Below are positions 13,466 to 25,300 of a stretch of DNA of 64,000 nucleotides, piece after piece. Numbering within the stretch: the first letter of the stretch is position 1; each line of letters starts with the position of its first letter. A program made the translations under genes and the position numbers. Source of the DNA: Phellopilus nigrolimitatus (taxonomy: Eukaryota; Basidiomycota; Agaricomycetes; Hymenochaetales; Hymenochaetaceae); NCBI GenBank assembly GCA_021029095.1, contig JAJOHG010000003.1, forward strand, positions 62,001 to 126,000, given 5' to 3'. The notes beneath the pieces are model-generated. The model had not been told where the DNA came from. It saw nothing but the letters and a program-made list of their open reading frames with translations, and ran no database searches.

Positions 13466-15403
13466 CTAAACCACTCGATAATCTACTTTTGAAGGTGCAG
13501 GGGAAACCGAAGTTGTCCTAGGCACCGATTCAGGATCGCCTGAACCTCCGCCATTTAGTTTACGACCAGCTTCTTTCTCGTCAGATACTCTCGCCAGCTT
13601 CCGTTCACGTCGCGTCATGAGATGAGCAACCCCTAGGGCAACACCTCCGACTACCTCCAGTATACCAGTGAAGACGATGAGATTATGGAAGTTATGTTGA
13701 GTTAATTTTGGGACAAAGGCTCCGGCAGTGGGAGTCCCGACTAAAGTTGCTATGGCTATAAATATATAGATGGAGCCTATAGGGGAGTTAGCTAAATATT
13801 TATTCAGACGGTGGTCCCATTCAGGCCTAAAGCTTACCAAGCCTTGCACCAAATTTATCTATTGGCGATCTTGAGGCCACATATACAGGGAGTAAACTGA
13901 CAAAACCACCTTTCACAAGGATCAGCTAAGCTATTGGTGTTAAGCTATTATGTTTATGTTCTTACCAGAAAAGAGGCCGTATAAGGCGCTGAAAGCAATA
14001 ATTGGCCCGCTAGTTGCGAAAGGTAGCCATAAAACAAGGACGAAAATAGCTGACAAGAGTGTACACGGGATTAAGACCTGGAGTCTGCGTGGGTGTCAGT
14101 GAGTTATATACCTTCACCTGTTTGCTTTATAACTCACACTCCAAATCTGTCAGCCAGCAGGCCAGGAATAATTCGAGCAGGAATACCGAGGGCATTGATA
14201 ATTGCCAAGAGATATTGGGATATTCGAGGATCAACGCCATGCAAGTTGGCGTAGAGTTGTATGTAGAAATAAGGGATAAACAAGGCGTAGAAATATCTAG
14301 AAAATATGATTCAGTTATTACCGAACAGCAAAAGTTTGCGGACACTCACAAGAAAGAACCGAATGCGGCTAAAACGTATTGAGGATCTCGGAACCCATCC
14401 AAGTCAATTATGCCTTTGAAGGCGATTTTTCGTTTCAGAGGAAGCCGTGTTTTTACGGTCAAGCAAGCCAATGAAAGACCTCCCAACGCCGTAAATCCTG
14501 TAATCCTGACCGCCCACGCGAAGCCCACACGTACTATCAGCTGCTGGAGCATTATCGGAAATACGACTCCTCCTGCGGAAGAGCCGGCACCGACAATACC
14601 CATAACTAGAGCGCGCCGTCGACGAAACCATTGCCCGAGAATGGCAAGGCATGGTGTGAATCTGCGTCACGTTATTATTATTATCGAAGGGCACAAGAAG
14701 GAAAAGACGGCGACCAACATCAAAGAGATTCCGATGCCAAACATCAAGCCTTGAACTAGAAAGAACTGGTAAAGCTCCTTGCAGAATGGAATGATCATGA
14801 TAGAGAGGACCAGTATCACTGTTCCTGCTGGCAGTAGTATCTTTTTTGTTCAGCGACGTACAAAATATCAGCAAAACATTTCTCGGTAAATGATATGAAA
14901 GACGAGCATACTCTTGTTCCAAATGCATCAAATATTCTTCCTGCTATGGGACCCAAACCGTAAAGCAGAAAGAGCTCAAATGCACCTATAATCGAAATAG
15001 TAGAAGACGACGATTCAGGCAACAGATGTGTCGTATAATAGTCCTGAAATGTTCCCTAGGGACGAACAAAATTCAGACTGGAAGACCCAGAAAACGAAAA
15101 AAAAATCCATACATAAGAGTTGACAATGCCAAAGGACGAGAACATAGCGAGAGTGCACCCGAAGACGACCAGCCATGCCTGTCTCCCGCCGTCCGGAATG
15201 TCCGACTCTAGTTCTATTCGGTCTGAAATTGTGACCTCACGTTTGCCAGCAGCGAGCGCGCCGACTGAGGCAACTTCAAGGTCCGTGAAAAAATTCATTA
15301 TCCGCTGCCTTCTTTCTCCGCTGCGTTGCATATCAAGGGGCACTCGCTCACGAGGATGTGATGCACAGTGGTCAGCTAATGGAACGGGATTATATACCAC
15401 CAC
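13466..15403 (-). CDS. MFS transporter, monocarboxylate porter (MCH-like) family
   Basis: The protein opens with a cytosolic stretch and then IPDGGRQAWLVVFGCTLAMF and NSYGTFQDYY, the N-terminal signature of the fungal monocarboxylate-porter-like MFS family (yeast Mch proteins). Further exons give QWFRRRRALVMGIVGAGSS, GGVVFPIMLQQLI, and RISQYLLAIINALGIPARI, followed by GLLADRFG. The C-terminus is a Ser/Pro-rich cytosolic tail. About eight exons, roughly 450 residues and 12 helices. Despite the family name, fungal members transport diverse substrates (riboflavin in one yeast case), so the cargo is unknown. Its promoter contains the palindromic TTAGTCA cluster at 15576-15620. Confidence 0.88.
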
Positions 15404-15575
15404 TGTAGCAATCCTTTACAAATCAGCGAATTATCTTGCATGATGTCGTGACGAAGCGATGTTCCATGAGTATTCCGAAACTTCACAATAAGCCGGAAGG
15501 ATGGAATCATAACATAAAGAGGCAACGGCCACTTGAGACACAGCCGCATCAATTCTTTGTCAGGATTGATCGGAA

Positions 15576-15620
15576 TTAGTCAGATTTAGTCAGCGCTGAC
15601 TAAAATGCGCATTTTAGTCA
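15576..15620. repeat. Overlapping palindromes with four TTAGTCA/TGACTAA sites
   Basis: TTAGTCA occurs at 15576, 15586 and 15614, and its complement TGACTAA at 15597. Two perfect palindromes overlap: 20 bp at 15585-15604, centred on AGC|GCT, and 24 bp at 15597-15620, centred on TGC|GCA. TTAGTCA matches the AP-1-like sites bound by fungal bZIP factors (Yap/Gcn4 type). They lie 173-217 bp upstream of the MFS start codon. They could equally be the end of a transposable element. Confidence 0.6.
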
Positions 15621-15654
15621 TCCATCAAATCCATCAAATTCCCTTCCTCCCTCC

Positions 15655-15798
15655 AAAAGCGGCAACTCTGCAGATCATAAATGCACATCTAAAAGCGGCA
15701 ACACTGCAAATCAGAGAATACAGTCTCAAAGCGGCAACAACAGCCCAAATAAACCCCTAAATGGCAATCTTCTACAGCACTAAAATATACAGCTTCAA
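15655..15798. repeat. 36-bp tandem repeat, three clear and one degenerate copy
   Basis: Units start at 15655, 15691 and 15727, each opening with AAAAGCGGCAAC or CAAAGCGGCAAC. A degraded fourth copy at 15763 opens AATGGCAATC. The period is exactly 36 bp. The divergence between units suggests an old array. Confidence 0.7.
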
Positions 15799-15874
15799 AG
15801 TAAACCTCATTCATGCAATAATTAAATAATCTCCAAGCTGCTATTTAACCTTGAAATGTTTAAACTGTTATCTT

Positions 15875-16120
15875 ACAGGTGGCACCAAAAGTGGTGACAT
15901 TTCCCCCAAAAGGGAAGGTGATTCACATCTGCCTGCGAGACACGCACACTGTCGCAATCCAGTTACACACGCTAAATACATCCACAAAAATGCTTGAGCT
16001 CCAGAAAAGTTGTGTCATGCATATAGCAAGCAAACATGCTGGAGAAAAAGCACCCAGGATGGCAGATGTGAATTGCTTTCCTTTTCGGATGGTGCTTCAA
16101 CACTTTTTGGCACCACCTGT
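15875..16120. mobile_element. Long imperfect inverted repeat, MITE-like
   Basis: The left arm (15875-15933) starts ACAGGTGGCACCAAAA and ends ATTCACATCTGCC. The right arm (16061-16120), read on the minus strand, starts ACAGGTGGTGCCAAAA and also ends ATTCACATCTGCC. The arms are about 60 bp and imperfect, separated by 127 bp without coding potential. I see no convincing target duplication, so the true ends may lie elsewhere. Confidence 0.55.
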
Positions 16121-16221
16121 GTATTTAAAAGAGAACAGCACTTCCTCTTTCAGGAATTGCCTATAATATTATAAGCAGCAACCCCACAGAGTTGTCCACC
16201 CCCAGAGAGTCCATGAACCCA

Positions 16222-16250
16222 GAGAGTCCCAGGCGAAGCCTGGGACTCTC
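16222..16250. repeat. 13-bp perfect hairpin followed by CTGGT
   Basis: GAGAGTCCCAGGC (16222-16234) and its exact complement (16238-16250) flank a 3-nt GAA loop. Two bases later comes CTGG followed by T. A GC-rich hairpin just before CTRR and a host T resembles a Helitron 3' end, but no matching 5' TC end was identified. It could also act as a transcription or replication structure. Confidence 0.6.
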
Positions 16251-16973
16251 GGCTGGTTATGGTAATATTTTGATGCGACTTGGACGGCCCAGCTGAAACG
16301 CAAACGCAAACATCCATTGCTTAGTCCTCGTAGTAGCCTGAAGGACTCTAGATAAGTTCTGTTCGAAATCCTTCAGGTAGCTCGATTTACGATTTTGACA
16401 AGGGACCCAAATGATACACGTCGACCACGGATCATTGCGACATATGCTGTGCAAACTGCGTTTACGCCGCTCAACACAGGACCGATATGCCGTCTGCTAA
16501 TGCAGGTAATTTCGGAAGGTCCGCGAAGCTGCCTTTCAGATTTATCCTAGCAGCCCTTACCGGACTCGCTGATCCTGCAGCGCCGTTCTTTATTACTTCA
16601 GTCACTGCAATCACCACACAGAAGCAGGCACTCTCGCGCTTGTAATTTAAGCTCAAGTATGTGAATTTAATTCTATGAAAATATGAAAATTCTTTCTTTA
16701 CTTCTCTTCTTCTCCTCGACAAACATAGACGAGGCTATCGTATAACAGTGGACGCCATAAGTAGCACAAGAAACTTTGCTTACACAGCCAAACGTCGCAA
16801 CAATCGTCCACACACCCCTACATTGTACAACAGCAGCCGCACATGGCCTTTTTAAAGCTGTGAGACGTTGGTGACAGGCCAGGTGCTGCAGACGCAGATT
16901 CAGGTTCAGAAACAATGTTGAAAGCGGGATCGAATCAGTTGAGATGAGCTACAGAACGCAAACGAAGTGCTTA

Positions 16974-18901
16974 CTATTGGCCATCTGCTCTCCGGTAGCC
17001 GTACTTGCGGATAAACGCGTCGAGCTCTTTCGGACCCCGAGAGCCATAGGGATATTGGAGGGGCCTTGGTGACGGACCGTTCTTCCCATCTATCCAGTGG
17101 AGGATAGGCGTGAAGATCTACGCACGCCATAATTGAGCGCTCAATTCCACCACATCTCATTCGTACCACTCACTTTCCACGCAACATCCAACTCGTCATC
17201 TCGGACAAAGTTCGAGTGATCGCCCTTGAATGAGTCGAGGATGAGGCTCTCGTACGCTTCGGGAATCTTCGAGTCCGTGAAGCGGCGCTTGTACGTCAAA
17301 TCCATCTCGATCGGTACCGTACGCGTGGATAGTCCAGGCGTCTTCGTATTGAGCTTGAGGTAGATCGACTCCGTGGGCTGGATGCGGATGACGAGCTCAT
17401 TGCGCGAGATATCCTTGAAGATACCTTGCGTCACATCTTTGTACTGGACGCGGATCTCGACCTTCGCTTCGTTGAGCGCTATCCGAAGAAGAGATTAACA
17501 TGATTTATGCTCAGAAGGCTGGATCTGTACCTTTTCCGGCTTTGAGAATAAAAGGCACGCCCTCCCACCGCGGGTTGTTAATCCAAAGCGTCGTAGCGGC
17601 GAACGTCGGGCAAACAGAATTATGCGGGACAGTATCGTCGTCGAGGTACCCAGGCTTCCCTTTCGCAGCAACGTACTGGCCCAACAATGTATCCTCACGC
17701 GCGATGGGCGGGATTGCTCGGAGGACCTTCACCTTTAATTTCGGCAGTGACGAGATGACGTTATTACCCCAGACAGATTAGATTAGATAAAGGTAGATTA
17801 CGCACCTTCTCATCACGGATATCCTCGGCAGAAAATGATACTGGACGTTCCATGGTGAGGATGCTTAATACCTGCAGCAGATCTGTCAAGAATGATTAAA
17901 TGGATGTAGATATAGAGATATGGAAGCCAGCGTACGGTTCTGTTGAATATCACGAATGACACCAAACTCATCGAAATAACCCCCTCGCCCCTCGGTACCA
18001 AATGGCTCCTTGAATGTTATCTGCACATTGCTGATGGAGTTCTTGTCCCACCCGGACGAAAAAGCAACATTTGCAAAGCGCAGCACGAGCATATTCTTAA
18101 CCATTTCCTTTCCGAGGTAATGGTCGATGCGGAACGTCTCGTCTTCCGTCCAATGCTGCTTGAGAGCACCGAGGAGCTCGCGGCAAGACTGTGAATCCTT
18201 TCCGAACGGCTTCTCGACAATAATCCTGTTTACGCCAGACGCATAGCAGTTCTCGCGGAGGTGCTTCGCAACGGGTATAAACACGCTCGGCGGTAGCGCG
18301 AGGTAGAAGACGCGATTACGTTCCTTAGTTTGGTATTTGCTCTCAATCTCCTCAAGGTGCTTGTTAAGGGCCTCGAACGCAGCGGGTTCCTCGTATGAGC
18401 CCGAGATGTACGTCGAAAATTTCTTAAATTCTTCGATTTTAGCAGAGACCTCTGGGTCATCATCGGAGTTCTTGATGTAGGACGTCGCGCGCTTGTGGAA
18501 CTCGGTCTCGTCCATCTTGGTGCGGGCATAGCCGACTATATGCACATCATTCGGGAGGTAACCCATCCGGTAGAGTCCAAAGAGGGCGGGGAACGTCTGC
18601 GATTGCGCGATAACGCCGTGGGGGGTGAGGAAACGCGGTCAGCTTGCTATCTACATGGATGTGTATGCGTGTCGCAACTCTGCAGCCGCTGCACGAAGAG
18701 GGAACTGGGATACACACCTTCTTCTTTGCGAGGTCTCCAGATGCACCAAGAACTGTTAGAGAACATCGTAGTCGGCTGTCAGTGGGCTAACACTGTCGGA
18801 CTCCTCAGGAGGCGCGATGACGGACCGATGATGATTGTGTCATCCTTGAGTTCCTGGTGAGAGGCCTCCATGGCAGGTATGCTACCAGTTTTCGCAGACA
18901 T
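16974..18901 (-). CDS. ZWF1: Glucose-6-phosphate 1-dehydrogenase
   Basis: This cytosolic enzyme catalyses the first step of the oxidative pentose phosphate pathway, making NADPH. Spliced exons give [24 protein letters not shown] (NADP-binding GxSGDLA), VEKPFGKD, and the active-site [13 protein letters not shown], followed by [15 protein letters not shown] and the C-terminal [13 protein letters not shown]. The start at 18901 (MSAKTGSI) gives the short N-terminus usual for fungi. About seven exons, roughly 515 residues, the normal family length. All key residues are present. A TATATAAG motif lies about 220 bp upstream of the start. Confidence 0.96.
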
Positions 18902-19311
18902 TGGGCTTGAATTATGAGTGCGTACGTCTTATAATGGGGCTGGAGAGAGTGCGAGGAAAGGGGAGAGCGCGGGAAGTGTGAGAAGGAGAGAGAGAGCTGA
19001 ACTGGAGTTCGCTGAGTGAGCGTGTCGTCTCGGTGACACAATGGTCGGAGTAAGCTCACCGGCCCGGCTAATGCCTGTCTTCGGGCATAACGCGTTCGGC
19101 ATCATCCCACAATGTTGAGAACTTATATACGCAGTCGACGATAACGGGTAATGCAGGTCATAATACAGATGATAGTAGCAGTATAACAGAAAACAGTATC
19201 CATCCTACGAAAATGTTATGATATACTACAGCCGCTCGAAAACCACCTAGGGAGAATAGTACACTTAGCAACTTTGTAAACCATACACTCTGTCGTCAAG
19301 ACCAACAGTGC
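18902..19311 (-). promoter_or_regulatory. ZWF1 upstream region
   Basis: These 410 bp separate the ZWF1 start from the stop of the LON/RING gene on the same strand. A minus-strand TATATAAG (19122-19129) is the only promoter-like element seen. A purine-rich stretch (GAGAGAG-type) lies just upstream of the start codon. Confidence 0.45.
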
Positions 19312-21774
19312 TCACCAATTGCTGTTCAGTTGCTCGATCCAATGCACAACCAGGCGGAGCCGGCCCCGCGCAGATTTGATAACCAGTAGCTTCGCCTTCT
19401 CATGGTCGTCTATTGGCAGCACCTGGGAAATTCCGCCAAACCCATCCGCCCAATGAGAGTTGAGTATGAGTGCACGAGATGAGTGTTACACACCTGTGCC
19501 ATCCAGAAGCTGAAAATGCTCGTATCTGTCGGCATAGGACCGAACGTATTGTTCAACCGCTGCACTACCCACGGCGCCGTCCCGTTTCGCAGTTGCTCTA
19601 TGAAAGCGTGGCAGATCGCGATCAGCTCTTCAGTAGTGGGTTGCAATGGGAGAGCTGCTGGTGGCGAAGGATATGTATTTGACGAAGACGAAGCTTCAGT
19701 CTGATTGTTGAGCTGGGCAGCAAGCATAGAGGCAATTTCACGCTCTGCCTCGTCCTCGAGCTCTACAGGTATATCGTCGACCCTCAGATCATTTTCAGCT
19801 GATTTCTTCTTCTTTTAAACACAAAAAGGAAGTACCTTTCAACTCGTCCAACCATATATCCATCCAATGTGCCTGTCTCCAGTATTCGGAATCGATGGGT
19901 TCCCCAAGTCTCGACCATACTTCGCCCGTCGGGCAGCATCTGGACACTCCTGATCTCGAGCATTGTCCCATAACCATTTCCAACCGATCCGACGGTTCGT
20001 GGAGGCATAGTTATACCAAAACAAGGTGTGGGGGACTCGAGGCACCGTCGCAACATTAATCGATAACTAACGAAGAAAAAACGTGTCCAGGTCAGGACAT
20101 AAGATCGAAAGCCTATTCGCGGAGCTCTGGGAATTCAGGAAGTCTTTTGATCTTGAAGGAAGGACTTTCCCCATATTTGAGAAAGCTCGTGGTGGGAACA
20201 AGAAGAAGTAGACGTATGCACTCACCGGGGTTCGTAAAAATGAAGAAGAGTTGGCATTCCTGGGAAGGACAATTGAAAAACAAATATTGGCGTATCAAGG
20301 CGACTATCCCGCTCTTCTTCCTCTATCGCTTGTCCCCTCTCTCTATATATTTCTGGGAAAGCCTTCAATACTTATGACATTAATCAAATTCGTCAGAGGG
20401 AAAACAATTAAACGACGAGTATCTAACTTACAAATCGCCAGAATAACCTTGTTATATGAATGATCTTGAAAATAGGAAAATGGGGGCATGGTTTGTCTAC
20501 AGAGAGGACATTTTGAACCGTGATCGAGCGAACGTTGAAGACATTTTGCGCAAAATGTCTGAAGTAAATTCGAGTTTTTCGTAAAAAAAAAAACATGTTA
20601 TAAAAAAGGCGCATGAAAAAAAGCGTACATGTTGGCAGGGCGTCGTCACAGGTTGAAATAACAGCAGAAAGCAAATTTCGCAGGTTAAACTTTCCGTCAG
20701 TTCCTTATGGAACCGTTCTTCGAGCTCCTCTTGAGTTGTGAGTATCGACCGCAAGCGCTGCTGGTGATGCAGTCCGTCTGATTGTTCTTCCCTCCGTAGT
20801 CGCTTACGAGGGGACATCGATCTACTGCTTCGCCGACGTTCGGACGCAGGTTCGGACGTTGACATCTGTCGCGCGACCGATCTCTCCTCTTGAGATACAT
20901 GCGCCGATTCATTGACCTTCTCATCCTCTTCATCCGTTCCGTTGTCACTTCCTTCTCTCCGAAGCAAGTCTTCACTATCTTCTAAACACGCCTCCGCTTT
21001 CTCCAGCACGTCCAACACGCGTCCAATCGACACATCTATCCGAGGCTCAGGGACTGTAACGCGGACTGGTTCTACGACGCCTGGATGCACTAGCGGGGGA
21101 TAGTATGTGACCGTAGACTCTGGGTGGATACTAGGGGCTGGTACATGCTGGCGCGCATTTGGTTGACAGGTGGGAAGCGGACATGTGGGAACGATAGGGA
21201 CAGATGAAGAGGCGTCCTGGGGCAGAGGACGAGCGGAACGAATGCGGGAAGACGATAGTATAGACGCCAGGGGTAAAGAGACCGCAGAGGACCTAGAAGA
21301 GGAGGACGCGAGGTCTGGGGAAACACTTCGGACATGTTTCGCGCAAACTGTATGACCGCAATGGAGGGTCGTCGGGGCAATGAGGAGCCCGGGGGGTGAG
21401 CAGGCGGGACAGTAAAGGAGAGGCGCGTACGTGCTGACGGGGTCGCACTGAGAGCCCGGTGTGTCGATGTCGGGCATGGGAGTTGAAGGGAGCGAGCTGG
21501 GGGCTATGTGAGTCAAGAGCCTGCGGGAAGACGTTCGGGAGGACTGGGAAAGAGGCTGGGGGTATACATGTTGGCGATCGCGGCGCTCAGCATCGTGTAA
21601 CCAGCACTGAATCTCCGAGTCGATTCCCGACCTCGCCAGTTCATCATCGACGCTCCTTTCGGCACTTGCCGCTTTCCCGCCCTCACGTCCGGCGCTCGAC
21701 ACCACCGTCTCCTTGGTGTCGCCATTGTCGACGTCGCGCTTGTCGTTGGCCCCGTCGCTTTCCTTGCGGGTCAT
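19312..21774 (-). CDS. LON substrate-binding domain and RING finger protein (LONRF-like)
   Basis: The long first exon (about 370 residues) carries a degenerate Cys/His cluster (CPACSPPG, LHCGHTVCAKH, CPLPTC) and a low-complexity Ser/Glu-rich region. A canonical C3HC4 RING spans an intron: CEICFLLLFQPVTTPCQH joined to TFCAKCLQRSLDHGSKCPLC. After it come a LON N-terminal-type domain with TPIFVFQLSFPGMPTLLHFYEPRYRLM, TVGSVGNGYGTMLEI and GRSMVETWGTHRF, and a helical C-terminus ending in HWIEQLNSNW. The family is thought to be E3 ubiquitin ligases; there is no protease domain. One intron contains a run of T and A bases near 20580-20600. The last intron (GTACTT...TCTGAG) is chosen because it restores VERVDDIPVE. 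Confidence 0.9.
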
Positions 21775-22309
21775 CGTCGGTCCAGTGATAGATATGGAAC
21801 CTGGACGACGACAACAGAAACGACGATCGGCTTCATTAAGGCCAGTGAATGCAGAGGGCTACAGATCGGCGTCACACGTGAATGACATAAGTCAGGCTCT
21901 TCATCATCAGCCCTTTTTGCGTCTTTTTCGCGCGTTCATACGGTTGCGGTCGTGCGTTTCTGATAAAAAAGCATATGCAAGGCAGTTTAAAATTCTCGGA
22001 GGCGTCGTTTACATTTATATTTCTTTTACGTTCTTAGAACTCAGCAGTATTCCTCAAATCCCATTTCGGAAGGCGAGCAACTCCGTTTGGGTTTGCATTG
22101 GCAACGCAACAGACATGTACATTTTGCGAGTCACCATCAGCGAACAAATAGTTTTATGTAACTTCTATGTAAACGTCACCTCCATAGCCACACGCTAGCA
22201 TTGACGTAAGTGCTGTAAAGCGCCGAACAAGCGCCGAGTGCAAGCCGACTGACCACTGGCAGCGTCCCGCCGTCGTCGCCGAGCGACGCTGAGCTCACGG
22301 CTGTCCATC
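21775..22309. promoter_or_regulatory. Divergent promoter, LONRF-like and STB6-like genes
   Basis: These 535 bp lie between two divergent start codons. A plus-strand frame crosses much of it but has no family similarity and ends before the STB6-like gene. No repeated site or clear TATA box was noted. Confidence 0.5.
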
Positions 22310-25300
22310 ATGGCGACGAGATCTCGCCACTCAAGGACAGTGACATCTCCGTCCTCGTCACCACCTCTGTCTCCGACGCGCTCGAGCTCCTCTTTCTCTG
22401 GAATATCGCCCGTCGTGTCCCGCCTGCAGCCTCTCAAGCCCCAGATCCCTGGTGTCCCAAGACGGCTGCTTGTCCCTACAAGCTCGACGGAACGTGCCAC
22501 GCCATACGCCCCTGTACGGCCAGTCAAAGGGAAGTCAAGCAATGTGAAACTAGGGAGGTCGCAATCCGAATTGGTATCCCCTGACTCGCAATCGAAGGAC
22601 GAACGACGCTGGTTTAACACTGACTATCGGTACGAGGTCGCTGAAGAGGATGTACAGCTGTCAGGATATCAAATATATGCAGTGGAGAAATGGTGTGTAC
22701 GTTTTGCATCGCTTCTCTATTCACGCCTCTAAGTTGCGGTACTGTAGGATTGTGGAGCGGACGAGGACAACTACCTTGCTCGCCGTATATACCGGGGACT
22801 TGAATGACAAGGTAAACCGATCATTTGAATGACACGATATTCGAGAAACGCTCACGTCAACTAATGGGCTCGATAGATCACCGTCACCGCACTTGCACCT
22901 GCTTCTACGCTTTCGAGCACTGAGGCTCACCAAGAATGGGAGAAGGTCATACACGACCTGCGCAAAGATGGTGCTCGACCTCGTGAGGTGCGCATTGCTC
23001 AAGCTCACAGACACGTTACTTTACTAAATCACTTGAGTATCACGTAGACAAGCAAAGGCGTCATCATGGTCACTTCTCTTGCCAATTTTCGATCCGACTA
23101 TACCGTCGTGCTTATCCCAGATGGAGACTTTATCAAACATCGCGAGCAACTCTATGTGAATATCAATTTATTGCGAATGGGGTGTAGCGGACGAAGCGCC
23201 CTCACACTCCAAGAAACCAGGTCAGATGTGTCTGCTTAGCAATAACCTGGGTAACATTCTAAGTGCATATTCCCTCAGTGACACGACGAAGGATCGTTTT
23301 ATCAGTATGTATCAGTTCGGCGACGCGATTCGACCCCAAGAACGCTTTAGACAGACCGTTTTGGAACTTGTCAAGCTGATCCAGTGTGGACTTTCTCTAT
23401 TCGACATGTTTCCCAATAATCTTGAGGAGCAGAATGGTCTCCTTTGTGACGTTACCGTAGATGGTATTCAGAAATGGGTCACTGAGGTTGGAGAGCCGTA
23501 CATGAAGGTTGAGGTGAATACTTATTGGTTTCGAATCTCTGGAAAACATGATCTCATTGTCTTGTAGCCTATGGAAAGAGTTGCGGATCCTTCGACTGTA
23601 TCAGCTCTGATTAGCCTGGTTCTCTCCATGCGCAACAAGCTCAGCGTAATCGGCTACCAAGCAATACCGAAAGATCCCTTCATTTACTCTCGCCGTTTTA
23701 CCCGCTCCCTCGCTTCTTTCGTGAACCAACGCCTCATCCAGACCCCAGCTGCAGCGCCCTCCACTGGTCCTACGATATGCTACCACGCGTACCTCAACCT
23801 CACGCTCATCAAGCGCATCGACATGGCTTATGAAAAATACCGTTCCTCCGACGCATACAAGTTGCATCGCGTCGTGCTCAATAAATTAGACGACATCACG
23901 TCCGCGACGACTTCTGCGATGTCGTCATCGAAGGGTGTCCCGCATGGAAGGTCTCTATCGCTATCAATGTCCTCAAAGGAGCGTGACGCGGAGGGCATGC
24001 TGGAAGGTACGTTAGATCTGCCGACATTTGTCGGAAAGGTTAGCCACCTCCGTGGAAAAGACACCGCGTCGACTGTACGGTATCTGTGGTCAGGAAGACT
24101 TGATCAGCTGGAGAGGAAGAGGAGAGAGGCCGTCTGGAGTGATGCAGAGGAGGAGAAGGAGAAGGAAAGAGAGCGAGAAAGGAGTGACTCGGACGAGGAG
24201 GGTGAATTTCTGAGCGCCTTACCCTGGTCGGGCAAAATGTCGAAAAAGATAGAAAATTGGGCAGGGTAAGAGAACGAATGACGTTCTGCGTTTTAACTAA
24301 TTCTGCTTTCTTTTTTTGTCCGCTTTGTCTCAGCAGGGACTTTGCAAAAAGTAAGGCGAAGAAGTCGAGTGTTGATTTGTCTAGGAAGGAGAAGAGTTCG
24401 GAACTTCTGCGAGGTAATGCGTCCATAAATAATGGAGCAATACCGTCTGTTGTCGTATCGAGGTGAGTCCCATACTTTACCAATATTCGCACATTTTTTT
24501 CTTGAATGTCTGTTCGCAGGGACTTTGACGAGCCTCTGTCAGGGCTAAGTAGTGGGCAAGTTTCTCCTATTTGTGCGGCATTTCGGTTCACTGTCATAAA
24601 TCATGTCTTAAGCATCAAAATCCTTTAGCTCCCTCTGCCTCGATGTCTGCTCTTGGCGCTTTCTCTTCTGCCCATACCTCTGCACTTGGGTTCGACGAGG
24701 ATGTCTTTTCCCAGAAACTTGCTCGGTTCAACCGTAAATGGCCTGGCCAGACCAAACAGCGCCGCGTTTTTAGCTGGTCCGACCCTGCTAGTGCGAAAAC
24801 ACTGGCGGAGGAATTGGATATGGACTGGGGAGGAGAGCGTATTGCGGGCTTTCCCAGCTTTGGACTTGCCCCCACCTCGACGAGACATGAGAGCTCGAGT
24901 GGACTGAGCACGAACAGTGCGAAGCAAAAACGGCCATTCTTGCTTAGGCGGAAGAGGTAGGCCCATTTATGTCCGACATACCTTTCTGTACATTGACGCG
25001 TGCGTCAGGTCGTACAGTTTCGATGATCATGTCTTCGTGCCTCCGGAAGATGTCCTGTCACCGGCACGTATGCTAGTAGACGTTGACTTATGTGCTCAAT
25101 GTTTAATTATGGAACGGCGGAAGTTTCACATTGAGGCGATTACTATGGCTCTTCAGGTATGTTTTTCTTGTTTATCGTCAAATTAAGGCAGTTTTAACTT
25201 GTTTTCATTCAGGCACTGGTCCCGACTACTTCGTCATCCAACGAAACGCTCCGAACATACCAAGAAGATAACGTGGGCCTTCTAGAAGAATTAGTAGCTA

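Larger units (their letters stand above)
15404..16973. other. Gene-free repeat-rich region
   Basis: No coding region was recognised in these 1.57 kb between the MFS start (15403) and the ZWF1 stop (16974). Four separate repeat structures lie between 15576 and 16250. The remainder (16260-16970) has only short frames without family similarity and probably contains the ZWF1 terminator and 3' UTR. Confidence 0.6.

Noticed and set aside
14404..14931. A 175-codon open frame on the minus strand inside the MCH-like transporter
   Set aside because: It overlaps two transporter exons in another frame, and its translation lacks membrane character or motifs. It is a by-product of the real exons.
16350..16380. 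A GTTCGAAAT string that resembles a tRNA T-loop
   Set aside because: The flanking bases do not form a 5-bp T-stem, and no acceptor or anticodon arm can be drawn around it.
20575..20605. Poly-T/poly-A tracts in a LONRF intron, possible retroposon tail
   Set aside because: They lie wholly within a normal intron with intact splice sites. No target duplication or retroposon body accompanies them.
21713..22198. A 161-codon plus-strand frame in the LONRF/STB6 divergent promoter
   Set aside because: It begins inside the LONRF coding exon on the opposite strand, shows no family similarity and ends before the STB6-like start.
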